Source of the DNA: Lachnospiraceae bacterium
GTDB taxonomy: Bacteria; Bacillota; Clostridia; Lachnospirales; Lachnospiraceae
Assembly (NCBI GenBank): GCA_022794255.1
Contig: JAAWEL010000042.1
Coordinates: 1 to 64,000 of the forward strand
Direction of reading: 5' to 3'
Length of the DNA: 64,000 nt
In this document: piece by piece, positions 8,046 through 17,059 of the stretch
Layout of the letters: each line of letters starts with the position of its first letter
Position numbering within the stretch: the first letter of the stretch is position 1
Notes under the pieces: model-generated
What the model saw: the letters and a program-made list of their open reading frames with translations, nothing else
What the model was told of the DNA's origin: nothing
Databases searched by the model: none
Position numbers and translations under genes: made by a program

Positions 8046-9923
8046 ATGGAAGAAAAAGAGAAATTATATACAAGACTATGGGAAGAATTTATAAATAAGC
8101 TGCATTTGACAGGGAATGCATTTGACAAAGATCTCAGCTCCTTTCTGGAAGGAATAAAATATATTTCTCAGATAAAACTTGATAAAATATCCCACGAATC
8201 CCCCAATGCCTGTGAAGAGAGAAAGAAAATTGATGAAAAAATCCGTGTTGTTGAAGAGTTTATAACAAAATATAAGGAAGATTATTACGAGATCTGCCAG
8301 ATTAAAGGGTTTTGGAGAAATCAAGGTGAGAAAACTACAGGGAGAGATTACTATTACTACATTGCAGACCAAAAGATGAAAGCAAGCGTATATTACCTGA
8401 GATATCTGAATTTTTTGGAACATATGGAAAATAAACCCAAAGAGATTGTGGAGAAAATTTTAGGCGTCTGCAGAAATATAAACGACAATACAAAAGAATT
8501 TTCGGAAATAAAAACACAGTTAGAAAGAAACAGTAAAGAAAGTGAGAAGCTGTTAGATATTTTAGAAGAACTGGAAGATTATATAACCCATGGATCGATT
8601 GATAAAGAGATGGAGCAGGAGGAATATAACGCCAGGGAGAGCTTGCGAAAATTTACGGCAGAGGGAATCCTTATTTTGAATACGGAGAATAATCTTTCCT
8701 ATTTAAAATATATGATGTTCAATAATTTGATGCGTGAAATCCAGTACAACGGGGCGTCCTACCGGTATGTGTGGCACTGGAGAACAAAAACCTGCAACCT
8801 CTACCGTTCCATGTCCGGTTCAGGGCGGGAACCAAAAGAAGAATCTTTTGATGGTCTGCCCAGGGAGGCGTTTATGAGAGGTATGTTTCAGGACTGTATG
8901 AATCACATGAATTCGCCTAGTGATTCCTGGTATTCTTATTCCGAGGACCCTTATTTAGATATTTTTAAATACCTGATGATTCCTAAAGAGAAAAAAGAGG
9001 AGAAGAAACAGGAGATTTTGTATAAAGCCTTAAAGACAGGAATCGCTGTGGAATGTGAGTGGTGCCACAATTCCCAGACAGCAATGTTTGAGATTGTAAA
9101 GGAGGCAAAGATCAATCGCATTTTCTGGAAGGGAGCTGATCTGTCCTTTTATGAATTTATTCAGGAAGCGGGGATTGAAAAGGGGGATGGCATTGCATAT
9201 GCGGTGGAAATATTTCCTCAATCTCTTGCAGGAGAGAAAAACAAGCAGGGGACAGTGAAGTATATGCGGGATAGATACCTTCCTTTGTACTTAAGCTCAT
9301 GGGGGGTGCGTGGAGAATTAAGCAAAATGAAGGTAGCAGACGATAAGGAGGTTATCACTTTTGGAAAATGTTATAACGGTGAGGAACGTATTCAGACAAG
9401 CTTGTCAAAGGAGGATCTGATTTATCTGCTGCTTAAGATCGGGGAAAAGACAAAGGGAAAAGAAATCGTGGAAAAGCTGAAAGAACGGATACGGATAGAC
9501 TATAAAGGAAAAAAATTAGATGATTATGTCATATTCACACTGGCAAATCAGAAAGATAGAGAAAAGAAGCTGTTGGATATAGATATTTTTTTTACTTCAA
9601 ATATTTCACAAAGGCTTGCAGGGAAAATGCACCTGGATCCCTTTTACTTTACATCACTGGAAGAAAACAAAGAAGAAGATACGCCTTCCTTTGGAAAAAT
9701 AGCAGAGAAACGTTTGAAAGATGATATCTATACCACGGTCTGTGATGGATTAGAGGAAAGGTACAAACGGATTCTCAGAGAAAAGCCGGAGAAAGGCGCC
9801 TTTATTTTCTCCCAGATTCATGATGTTCCCTATAATGAAGCCATAAAACTATACAATGATTATAATGAATCAAGTGAGGACGAAGAAATTGTCATGCTAA
9901 AGTATTTTGTTTTTAAGGAGTAA
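8046..9923 (+). CDS. Uncharacterised protein, first gene of the tandem-DUF262 operon
   Basis: A 625-residue soluble protein that I do not recognise. No signal peptide or membrane segment is visible. Residues 1-200 are helical and charged, with coiled-coil-like stretches (EIKTQLERNSKESEKLLDIL). The middle (about 240-460) looks globular and has a single CEWCH pair but no complete zinc site. No P-loop, HNH, PD-(D/E)xK or TIR motif stands out. It begins with AGGAG ten bases upstream and ends five bases before the DUF262 gene, so it is co-transcribed and probably acts with it, perhaps as a sensor or partner. Composition is A+T-rich (bases 8221-8280 are 27% G+C) compared with asd. Confidence 0.75.
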   Translation: MEEKEKLYTRLWEEFINKLHLTGNAFDKDLSSFLEGIKYISQIKLDKISHESPNACEERKKIDEKIRVVEEFITKYKEDYYEICQIKGFWRNQGEKTTGRDYYYYIADQKMKASVYYLRYLNFLEHMENKPKEIVEKILGVCRNINDNTKEFSEIKTQLERNSKESEKLLDILEELEDYITHGSIDKEMEQEEYNARESLRKFTAEGILILNTENNLSYLKYMMFNNLMREIQYNGASYRYVWHWRTKTCNLYRSMSGSGREPKEESFDGLPREAFMRGMFQDCMNHMNSPSDSWYSYSEDPYLDIFKYLMIPKEKKEEKKQEILYKALKTGIAVECEWCHNSQTAMFEIVKEAKINRIFWKGADLSFYEFIQEAGIEKGDGIAYAVEIFPQSLAGEKNKQGTVKYMRDRYLPLYLSSWGVRGELSKMKVADDKEVITFGKCYNGEERIQTSLSKEDLIYLLLKIGEKTKGKEIVEKLKERIRIDYKGKKLDDYVIFTLANQKDREKKLLDIDIFFTSNISQRLAGKMHLDPFYFTSLEENKEEDTPSFGKIAEKRLKDDIYTTVCDGLEERYKRILREKPEKGAFIFSQIHDVPYNEAIKLYNDYNESSEDEEIVMLKYFVFKE

Positions 9924-9928
9924 AGCAG

Positions 9929-12900
9929 ATGGGACAAGAAAACCGTGTAGGCTCGGATCTGATTTCTTTGAGTCAGATGGTAACAAATTTGAAGGGGAAA
10001 AGAGTGACTATTCCTCTGCTTCAAAGAAATTATAAGTGGGACCCAAAGGAAGAGGGAAAAAAGCTTCTCATTGACATTCTGGCGGCAAAGAAAAAAGAGA
10101 GTACCCAATATACAATCGGGATGATAACCCTTTATTTTGACAATAATGAAGGGAAAACGGATATGATTCAGGTGATTGACGGGCAGCAGCGCCTTATTAC
10201 TCTGTCTCTGATGATGAAATCCTTAGGAAAAACAAAGGATTTTCTAAAATTGCATTTTGAGAGAGATGAGGACAGGGAGAGGGAGACATATCTTACAGAA
10301 GATTTTACAGAAGATAAAAAGAAGAACCGCCTTGATCTTCTTCGCATGAAGGCAATGGAGGATTTATTTAAGGATTTATTTGGCAAATGTTCTGACCAGG
10401 ACAGCGGGTTTGACAAAAATGAGCTGTTTCAATGGATTATGGATCATGTAAAATTGATCTGCAGGTATACCAAAAGTCCTCCTCTTCAGGAATTTCTCAA
10501 CATAAATGAGAAAAAAACCCCTTTTTCCTCAACCGATTATGACCGGGCCTATCAGCTTAAATATCAGAGTATAAAGCAAAATATCACACCAGATATGATA
10601 ATCAAGGAGCATAAGGCCATAGAAAAGTATCTGTACCAAAATGCAGAGATTTTTGATTTGGCCAGATGCAGATATGATGAGACAGAGTATATCAACCGGA
10701 TGGATCTGCTTTTTGCCTCTATAAAAGGGGAGGCTAAAAGCTTATCAGAATTTTATGAAAAACTGGACCATGAGGAGCAGGAGAACAGGGAGAGAAAATA
10801 TGAGGAATGTTATAGGTATCTGAAATATTGCCACAAGGCACTAAGAAGTATCCATCAGGAGTTAAAGAAGCAGGAGACCACAGAGAACCAAAAGAAATAT
10901 TTAAATGTAAATATCTATAATGCAGTCCAAACCCTATACAAAATAGACCCCCGATTTAAATTTTTTGATCTGATTAATCGGTCTCATATGGGGCAGGTAT
11001 CCTTTGAGGATGAGCTGATAAAGCGGTTCAGTCTTCTGGAAGAAACTTATATGGCTTATGAGAATAAAAAGAAAAATGAATTTATGCAGTCCCAGCTTGA
11101 GGATAAGCTCATAAAAACAGAAGAAAGATCAATAGGGAGGGAGGCCAGGTATCGGGATCCGTATGATCAGGACGTGAGCGAAGGCCTGATGAAAATTTTT
11201 GAAGAAAGGCTTAAGGAAACCGTAGATCTGATCGAGGCAGGGAAGAACTTTTCAGAGCTGGTAAAAGGAGGAAAACGCAGCTTTCGGGAGATTCTTGAGG
11301 AAAATGAAATCAAAAAGATCGTGATTCCCAGGATTCAGAGAGATTACACTTTGGGAAGTGATAAAAATAGCCTTCTTGGCAGAGATGGCGTGTTGTTTTC
11401 ATTCAGCAAAGCTTATCTGGCAAAATGCCAGGAAGATTCAGGACCGTCTCTTTTGGACTGGACAGGGGAACGGATCGCTGCTTCCTGTCTGAAAAGGGGT
11501 AAATTTTGGGAAGAAATAACATGCAGTGTTTATAGTCGGAAGGCGGAGATGGCGGATGCCTTAGAAAAGCTCCGCAATGATGCTGTCAGCGGGAAGGGTG
11601 GCGGATGGAATACCGAGATCAGTAAATGGCTTAATATATACCCATGCGATTTTAGATACAATGAGAACCGGCATCGTTTTTCCGGTTATTTTGACTATTG
11701 GAAAAAATGCCTGAATATGGACGAGGAAAAATTTAAGAAGGTAAAAACTGGTGAATTTTTTAGAGAATGTAAAAATGAGCCAGAGGAATTTTTGTTCAGT
11801 GTAATATTTGGCTGTTTGGAGGAGGGAAGCTTTTATCTGTATGACGGCCAGCAAAGAATCGTTACTTTGGTTTTCTTGAGTGCATTTATGATTAACCAGA
11901 TGAAGGAAGATACAACCAAAGAGGATACAACCAGGGAAGATAAAATCAGGTACTACAGAAATCTGCTGAGAAAATTTAAATTTGAGGACAAGGAAGATGC
12001 AAACCAGATATTAAAAGATTTGCTGGAAGGGGATAAGCTTTCTATCACAGAGAAATATGCGGATTATGTGACAGATCACACAACCTATTCCATTTGTGAA
12101 CTGTTAAAATGTTATGAAGCCTATGAAAACGGATATGGAAAATCAATTCTGTCTTTTGATCTGGATTTTTTGATGGAAAAGATCATTTTTGAGTTTGCCG
12201 TTGTCTGGGAATCCTCTGTAGCGGATCAGATGTATCTGGATTTAAATTCTAAAAATGTCCCTTTAACGCACTATGAAAATTATAAGGCAGAACTGGTCTA
12301 TTCTCTTCACAGCCGATTTCGGAAAGAGTTTGATGAGAAATGGAAATATCAGCTGGATAACGCATATTTGGATATATGCTTCCAGAGCCCTTTGTGGACC
12401 CATGAGAGTGCAAAAAAGGCCGAAGAAACCGAGATAAAAATCATTCAGTGGTGCTTTAAAATGGCATGTATGGAATTTGAGGAAAGGAAGATCGGCAACA
12501 TTAAAGACAAGAAAAACAGGCTGAGATGGATAGAGGAGGAAAGGGCAGAGGATATCCTGTCCTGTGTGGGATCGATTTTGTCTTTCCAGATTTTTTCATT
12601 TGGCCAAAAAGAAAAAGACAACAGAGACCGGATCACAAAGTACACAGAAGATTGCGATTCCTTTACATGGGATGAATTTCAATTGTGGAATGAGTTGAGA
12701 AAACAGGAGGATGTGGTTTTTCAGCCATGGGCATTTGAGAAAAAGCTTTCTCTTCTCAGAGTCAATAATCTTTGCAGACAAGACGCGATGTGGCTGGCAG
12801 AATATGTGTATTTTCTTGCAAAAAAATATGGTGAAAAAGAAAGTGAAATTATTCAATATCTGATGAGAAAATTTCACATCTATTGGACGGAACAAAGCTT

Positions 12901-13864
12901 AGAGTGCGAGTTGCTGGAAACCATGTTTGGCGTTGAAGAGCCGGAAGAAGCAGATCATGCCAAAGGGCAGAAAAACTACCGGGAATTGTGTGATTTCTTT
13001 TCTGAAAAATATTTAGATGGCAGTATACCAGAAAAATATCAGGGAAAGGGAATGATTGATTATATTTATTGTGTAAAGCTGAATGAGCGGTTGAATGGTT
13101 TGCATTATGAGAAGGTAAGGGAGTGGGAAAGAGCAGAATTTCAAAGGCTTAAGGAGGAAGGAGCTCTTTTTAGCCAGAAGGAGAAAGAGGAGGCCGCCAG
13201 CTATCTGTTTGACTATTCGCTTTTTCAGTATTTCAGGCAGATGAAAAAGAACTGTCAGAAAAAGGCAGTGGAGATAATGCCAGAGGATCTGAATGTTCAA
13301 AAGAGCGTGTTAGAAAAAATAAAGGATGAGGATCTGTTGAATAGCCGTCTGTTCAGGCAAACGGAAAGCATTGGGCAGATAGATATCACCATGAATCTGG
13401 GAAAAGAGACGATACAGAAATATGTTGCAGAGCATATAAAGAAAAACGGCAAATCCAAGCTCACAGGGGCTTTTATTAAGAAAGCCAGGGACTATATTTA
13501 TGTGGAGAAAAACGAGAATGAGGCGTGGAAGCTGCAAAGATATGATGAGAAGGAACACCGGTTTCGGGAGACCGAGTGTATTGAAGTGGAGTGGCTTTGT
13601 ATCAAAGTGGATGAGATGGAGACAGAAGTGAGAAGGATGATGGATCTATGGAAAAACTCAGAAAGGATGGAGCTTCTCTATTTTTGGACGACCGGCCGGA
13701 AGGATGAGGTGAAAAAGATGATTGGAGAAAAGCTTACAAAGGATCGATACACCAGATTTTCCCGGACACTGGATTTTGATAAAAAGAGCTTTCAGATATT
13801 CTGTGAGGAATCTTATAAAAACAAACAGAATGTATATACGATCACAAGAGAAGGTGAGCAATGA
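9929..13864 (+). CDS. Large protein with two DUF262 (GmrS/ParB-like) modules
   Basis: A 1311-residue cytoplasmic protein. Module 1: QRNYKW (32-37) and IDGQQRLITL (83-92), then a degenerate FDLINR segment near 346. Module 2: IQRDY (469-473), a roughly 165-residue insertion, YDGQQRIVTL (638-647), and LNSKNVPLT (772-780), the usual follow-on motif of DUF262. The DGQQR motif belongs to the ParB/sulfiredoxin-like fold used by GmrS, SspE and BrxU for nucleotide hydrolysis. The last 450 residues are unassigned and I find no DUF1524 HNH nuclease. DUF262 proteins are commonly restriction or anti-phage factors; that role here is inference. AAGGAG overlaps the preceding stop codon; the 3' end overlaps the next gene by four bases (ATGA). 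Confidence 0.85.
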   Translation: MGQENRVGSDLISLSQMVTNLKGKRVTIPLLQRNYKWDPKEEGKKLLIDILAAKKKESTQYTIGMITLYFDNNEGKTDMIQVIDGQQRLITLSLMMKSLGKTKDFLKLHFERDEDRERETYLTEDFTEDKKKNRLDLLRMKAMEDLFKDLFGKCSDQDSGFDKNELFQWIMDHVKLICRYTKSPPLQEFLNINEKKTPFSSTDYDRAYQLKYQSIKQNITPDMIIKEHKAIEKYLYQNAEIFDLARCRYDETEYINRMDLLFASIKGEAKSLSEFYEKLDHEEQENRERKYEECYRYLKYCHKALRSIHQELKKQETTENQKKYLNVNIYNAVQTLYKIDPRFKFFDLINRSHMGQVSFEDELIKRFSLLEETYMAYENKKKNEFMQSQLEDKLIKTEERSIGREARYRDPYDQDVSEGLMKIFEERLKETVDLIEAGKNFSELVKGGKRSFREILEENEIKKIVIPRIQRDYTLGSDKNSLLGRDGVLFSFSKAYLAKCQEDSGPSLLDWTGERIAASCLKRGKFWEEITCSVYSRKAEMADALEKLRNDAVSGKGGGWNTEISKWLNIYPCDFRYNENRHRFSGYFDYWKKCLNMDEEKFKKVKTGEFFRECKNEPEEFLFSVIFGCLEEGSFYLYDGQQRIVTLVFLSAFMINQMKEDTTKEDTTREDKIRYYRNLLRKFKFEDKEDANQILKDLLEGDKLSITEKYADYVTDHTTYSICELLKCYEAYENGYGKSILSFDLDFLMEKIIFEFAVVWESSVADQMYLDLNSKNVPLTHYENYKAELVYSLHSRFRKEFDEKWKYQLDNAYLDICFQSPLWTHESAKKAEETEIKIIQWCFKMACMEFEERKIGNIKDKKNRLRWIEEERAEDILSCVGSILSFQIFSFGQKEKDNRDRITKYTEDCDSFTWDEFQLWNELRKQEDVVFQPWAFEKKLSLLRVNNLCRQDAMWLAEYVYFLAKKYGEKESEIIQYLMRKFHIYWTEQSLECELLETMFGVEEPEEADHAKGQKNYRELCDFFSEKYLDGSIPEKYQGKGMIDYIYCVKLNERLNGLHYEKVREWERAEFQRLKEEGALFSQKEKEEAASYLFDYSLFQYFRQMKKNCQKKAVEIMPEDLNVQKSVLEKIKDEDLLNSRLFRQTESIGQIDITMNLGKETIQKYVAEHIKKNGKSKLTGAFIKKARDYIYVEKNENEAWKLQRYDEKEHRFRETECIEVEWLCIKVDEMETEVRRMMDLWKNSERMELLYFWTTGRKDEVKKMIGEKLTKDRYTRFSRTLDFDKKSFQIFCEESYKNKQNVYTITREGEQ

Positions 13865-14559
13865 AAACGTTGGATGATATTTTAAGCGCCTGTTCTGATA
13901 TGGAAGAACTGATAAAGGGAAGAATAATCTATGGAGATTCTCTTCCGGGCGACTCTTCGGAAATGCCGTTTGGAGATTCAATCCGGGATAAAATACAGGC
14001 AATGAAGTATTTTGACGGAACCATGGAAGCTTTTGACGACCTGGATGGAAAAAGCCTATGGAAAACCATATATGATAAGATTTGGAAGATTAATTTCAAT
14101 GAGAAATGGATTCCTGACGGCATTTTCCTGGATGAAAAGCAGACCGAGACGGCATTAAAGCTATATTTTGCCCTAGAGCCTGTGAAAAAGGATACATATG
14201 GTGGGCAAAAGAAATCCCTGATGGAAGCATTTGAAAAAATGTTTGCAGTCTTATATTTGAAATATGGAAACCAGACAGAAGGATATGAGAAATTAAAAAA
14301 CATCGCATATCAGGCGTATCAGGACTTTAAAGATATACGGGATATTGTTGACAGGCAGATGGAAAATAAGTCCTCCGAAGACGATCATTTTCTGCCCGTG
14401 AGGAAAGTTTCAGAGAGCTATAACAGGTGGCAGGGAATCCGGATCGAAGAAGTGAGAGATGACAGGGAGGAGATGGGAAAACATCTGGGAGAGGCATTTT
14501 TTAAAGAGAATGGCAAAGAAGAGTCATGGTTCAGTAAACACTTCGGCGGTCATGACTAA
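13861..14559 (+). CDS. Uncharacterised protein, third gene of the tandem-DUF262 operon
   Basis: A 232-residue soluble, acidic, helix-rich protein with no motif I recognise. It starts within the stop codon of the DUF262 gene (ATGA overlap), which implies translational coupling and a fixed stoichiometry with the large protein. The C-terminus (EAFFKENGKEESWFSKHFGGHD) is charged. There is no visible catalytic motif; an accessory or inhibitor role is possible but unsupported by sequence. Base composition matches the two upstream genes, not the following galM. Confidence 0.75.
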   Translation: MKTLDDILSACSDMEELIKGRIIYGDSLPGDSSEMPFGDSIRDKIQAMKYFDGTMEAFDDLDGKSLWKTIYDKIWKINFNEKWIPDGIFLDEKQTETALKLYFALEPVKKDTYGGQKKSLMEAFEKMFAVLYLKYGNQTEGYEKLKNIAYQAYQDFKDIRDIVDRQMENKSSEDDHFLPVRKVSESYNRWQGIRIEEVRDDREEMGKHLGEAFFKENGKEESWFSKHFGGHD

Positions 14560-14627
14560 GTGAACACTTTGAAAAGGAAGAATATTTATAGCTGACCAAA
14601 CATTTCAAGCAGAACCCTAAATTTTGA

Positions 14628-14657
14628 TTGCAGACAAACTTCCTGGTGTGGTATAAT
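14628..14657 (+). promoter_or_regulatory. Promoter of galM
   Basis: TTGCAG (14628-14633), 18 bases and TATAAT (14652-14657). The leader of about 110 bases includes a GC-rich hairpin (CCGCC/GGCGG near 14695) flanked by TGATG/CATCA that could extend the stem. Confidence 0.55.
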
Positions 14658-14773
14658 GTCACCAACTGTAGCAAAGCAAAAGTTGATGGTTATCCGCCCT
14701 GGCGGGCATCAGCGAGTTTCCTTATTGATAGAATAGGTGAACAGAAGCTTAAAACCAAGGAGGATTCTGACTT

Positions 14774-15829
14774 ATGGCGTGGAAAAAAGAAGTGTTTGGA
14801 ACACTGGAAAACGGGGGGCAGGTTGATAAGTACATCCTGACCAATAAAAATGGTGTAAGTGCTGCATTTACAAACTTAGGCGGCATCTGGCTGTCTATGG
14901 TTGTGCCGGACAGGGAAGGGAATATGGGGGATGTTCTCTTGGGAAGAGATACCGTAGAGCGGTGCCTTACCTTGTCTGGTCATTTGGGTGAGATTGTAGG
15001 CCGCAATGCCAATCGGATCGGCGATGCCACCTTCACCTTAAACGGTGTCACCTATGCGTTGGGAATCAATTCAGCTGACCGAAACAATCTCCACAGCGGC
15101 CCGGACTATTATCGCAGCCGCCTGTGGGATACAAAGGCAGAGGATACGGATGAGGGGACAAGGATAACCTTTTCTTTGTTCAGCCCGGATGGAGACCAGG
15201 GGTATCCGGGGAATGCCGATATTTTAGTGAGCTATACCCTGACAGAGGACAACAGCCTTCGTCTGGATTATTATATGAAAGCTGATGGAGACACAGTGGC
15301 CAATTTTACAAATCATGCCTACTTTAATCTGGCTGGTCATGAGTCAGGCAGTGTGCTGAAGCAAAAGGTATGGATCGATGCAGACTATTTTACTGTCACG
15401 GACAAAGACTCCATTCCCACAGGAGAGCTAGTGCCAGTGAAGGGGACCCCCATGGATTTCACCTCCCTGAAGGCAATCGGGCAGGAGATCGGGGCAGATT
15501 ATGAACCGTTGATTTTTGGAAAGGGCTATGACCACAACTGGGCACTGAACCACCCTGCAGGCCAGCTGTCTCTCTCTGTAAAGGCAGTGGATGAGGCCAG
15601 CGGCCGGGGGATGGAGGTTTATACGGATCTTCCGGGCGTACAGTTTTATACAGGCAATATGCTTGACGGAACCGGCAAGGATGGGGTAGAGTACAAGGCC
15701 CGGGGAGGGTATTGCTTTGAGACACAGCACTATCCAGATGCAGTCAATAAGCCTCAGTTTCCTTCACCGTTTTTGAAAGCAGGAGAGGAGTACCGGACTA
15801 CTACGATTTATCATTTTACTGTTTTATAA
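14774..15829 (+). CDS. galM: Aldose 1-epimerase (mutarotase)
   Basis: Interconverts alpha and beta anomers of galactose, glucose and related sugars ahead of their kinases. The 351-residue cytoplasmic protein shows the family motifs: RNANRI substrate loop, catalytic acid His181 in NHAYFNLAGH and catalytic base Glu316 in CFETQHYPDA. Length is normal for the family. The start has AGGAGG ten bases upstream. It is a single gene with its own promoter and terminator; no galK, galT or galE is adjacent. It marks the return to the host base composition after the DUF262 operon. Confidence 0.93.
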   Translation: MAWKKEVFGTLENGGQVDKYILTNKNGVSAAFTNLGGIWLSMVVPDREGNMGDVLLGRDTVERCLTLSGHLGEIVGRNANRIGDATFTLNGVTYALGINSADRNNLHSGPDYYRSRLWDTKAEDTDEGTRITFSLFSPDGDQGYPGNADILVSYTLTEDNSLRLDYYMKADGDTVANFTNHAYFNLAGHESGSVLKQKVWIDADYFTVTDKDSIPTGELVPVKGTPMDFTSLKAIGQEIGADYEPLIFGKGYDHNWALNHPAGQLSLSVKAVDEASGRGMEVYTDLPGVQFYTGNMLDGTGKDGVEYKARGGYCFETQHYPDAVNKPQFPSPFLKAGEEYRTTTIYHFTVL

Positions 15830-15843
15830 TCAGTATAATTTAT

Positions 15844-15878
15844 GCCGTGGATGACAGAACATCATCTGCGGCTTTTTT
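15844..15878 (+). terminator. Terminator after galM
   Basis: GCCGTGGATG pairs with CATCTGCGGC (two wobbles) and is followed by six T residues. Confidence 0.8.
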
Positions 15879-15984
15879 CATCCATGAAAAGCACTTCAAG
15901 TTTTTGGAAAATTACGCAGAAGATTCTAGTGTATAATCTTTTTGAAGGCATATACTAAGGTCGTAACAAAAAACAAACATGTCG

Positions 15985-16032
15985 TGAGGCAGAACTTTTC
16001 TTTCAACATAAAAGGCCTGCCTCAGGGCAGGC
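15985..16032 (+). other. Leader of the spore protein gene with two mutually exclusive stems
   Basis: GCCTGCC/GGCAGGC (16015-16021 with 16026-16032) form a perfect hairpin just before the AGGAGG ribosome site. The upstream TGAGGCAG (15985-15992) is perfectly complementary to CTGCCTCA (16017-16024), so the two pairings exclude each other. There is no T run, so any effect would be on translation or stability rather than termination. Confidence 0.45.
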
Positions 16033-16057
16033 TAACAAGAAAAGGAGGGCCTTAATC

Positions 16058-16264
16058 ATGGCTAACAGATCTTCTAACAGAGCTGAAGTACCGGAGGCAA
16101 AAGAGGCACTGGATCGTTTCAAAATGGAAGTTGCACAGGAGCTGGGAGTTCCGTTATCAAATGGATACAACGGCAATCTGACTTCTGCACAGAACGGCTC
16201 CGTAGGCGGCTATATGGTCAAGAAGATGATCGAAGCGCAGGAGAAGCAGATGGCCGGTAAGTAA
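16058..16264 (+). CDS. Small acid-soluble spore protein, alpha/beta type
   Basis: A 68-residue DNA-binding protein that coats spore DNA, protects it from UV and heat and is degraded by GPR protease at germination. The family core is present: LDRFKMEVAQELGV, containing the GPR cleavage segment, followed by NGYNGNLTSAQNGSVGGYMVKKMI. AGGAGG precedes the ATG. It should be read in the forespore by sigma-G; I did not find a convincing sigma-G promoter. It stands alone between two terminators. Confidence 0.95.
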   Translation: MANRSSNRAEVPEAKEALDRFKMEVAQELGVPLSNGYNGNLTSAQNGSVGGYMVKKMIEAQEKQMAGK

Positions 16265-16301
16265 AACAGGTCAGAGAAAAAATAAAAGCGATTGAGAAAA
16301 G

Positions 16302-16338
16302 GTCTCCTGACGAACAAAGCTTCGTCAGGGGGCTTTTT
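16302..16338 (+). terminator. Terminator after the spore protein gene
   Basis: CCTGACGAA pairs with TTCGTCAGG around a six-base loop, extended by flanking GTCT/GGGGC bases, then a T run. Confidence 0.85.
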
Positions 16339-16377
16339 ACATTATGGAAAAAACTTCTTCGATTCAGGAATAAATAC

Positions 16378-16406
16378 TTGTGTATCAGAAAATTTGATAC
16401 TATAAT
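16378..16406 (+). promoter_or_regulatory. Promoter of rsmD
   Basis: TTGTGT (16378-16383), 17 bases, TATAAT (16401-16406), 30 bases before the rsmD start. It probably also drives coaD and the next gene. Confidence 0.65.
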
Positions 16407-16436
16407 GGAACGTGAAACAGATAAGAGGAGGCTTTT

Positions 16437-16988
16437 ATGCGGGTAATCGCCGGAAGTGCAAGACGGATTTCACTGAAAACTTTGGAAGGGCTTGAGACCA
16501 GACCGACTACGGACCGGATCAAGGAGACCCTTTTTAATATGCTGCAATATGATCTGGCAGACCGTGTGTTTTTAGATCTGTTTGCCGGCAGCGGAGGAAT
16601 CGGAATCGAGGCTTTAAGCCGGGGAGCCGCTCAGTGTGTTTTTGTGGAGCAAAACCGGGCTGCAATAGAATATATCCGGGAGAATCTTCAGGCAACCAAG
16701 CTTACGGCCCAGGCAGTGGTTATGCACTGTGATGCCCTGACGGCTCTTCACCGCCTGGAAGGAAAGTACCGGTTCGACTATATTTTTATGGATCCCCCTT
16801 ACGGAAATCAGACAGAGAAGGAAATGCTTTCCTACCTAATAGACTCAGGGCTGATGGATGAGGAGAGCCAGGTGATTGTGGAGACGCGGCTTGATGAGGA
16901 TTTTTCTTATCTGGAGGCAATGGGATATATCCTGACAAAGGAAAAGCGTTATAAGACAAATAAACATATTTTTTTGCATCGAAAGTGA
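16437..16988 (+). CDS. rsmD: 16S rRNA (guanine966-N2)-methyltransferase
   Basis: A SAM-dependent methyltransferase that modifies G966 of 16S rRNA during 30S assembly. The 183-residue protein shows the RsmD start (RVIAGSARR), the SAM-binding loop DLFAGSGGIGIEALSRGA (about residues 42-59) and the catalytic DPPY motif at 119-122. The start has GAGGAGG upstream. It is followed by coaD, an arrangement conserved across Firmicutes, which supports both assignments. Confidence 0.93.
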   Translation: MRVIAGSARRISLKTLEGLETRPTTDRIKETLFNMLQYDLADRVFLDLFAGSGGIGIEALSRGAAQCVFVEQNRAAIEYIRENLQATKLTAQAVVMHCDALTALHRLEGKYRFDYIFMDPPYGNQTEKEMLSYLIDSGLMDEESQVIVETRLDEDFSYLEAMGYILTKEKRYKTNKHIFLHRK

Positions 16989-17059
16989 TTATATCACAAC
17001 AATTTTAGCAGGTGTGAAGGATCCGGATAAAGAGGATTTTTGGCAGAACGGAGGAGTAC

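Noticed and set aside
8046-14559. Prophage or integrative element
   Set aside because: No integrase, transposase, structural phage genes, flanking tRNA or direct repeats seen.
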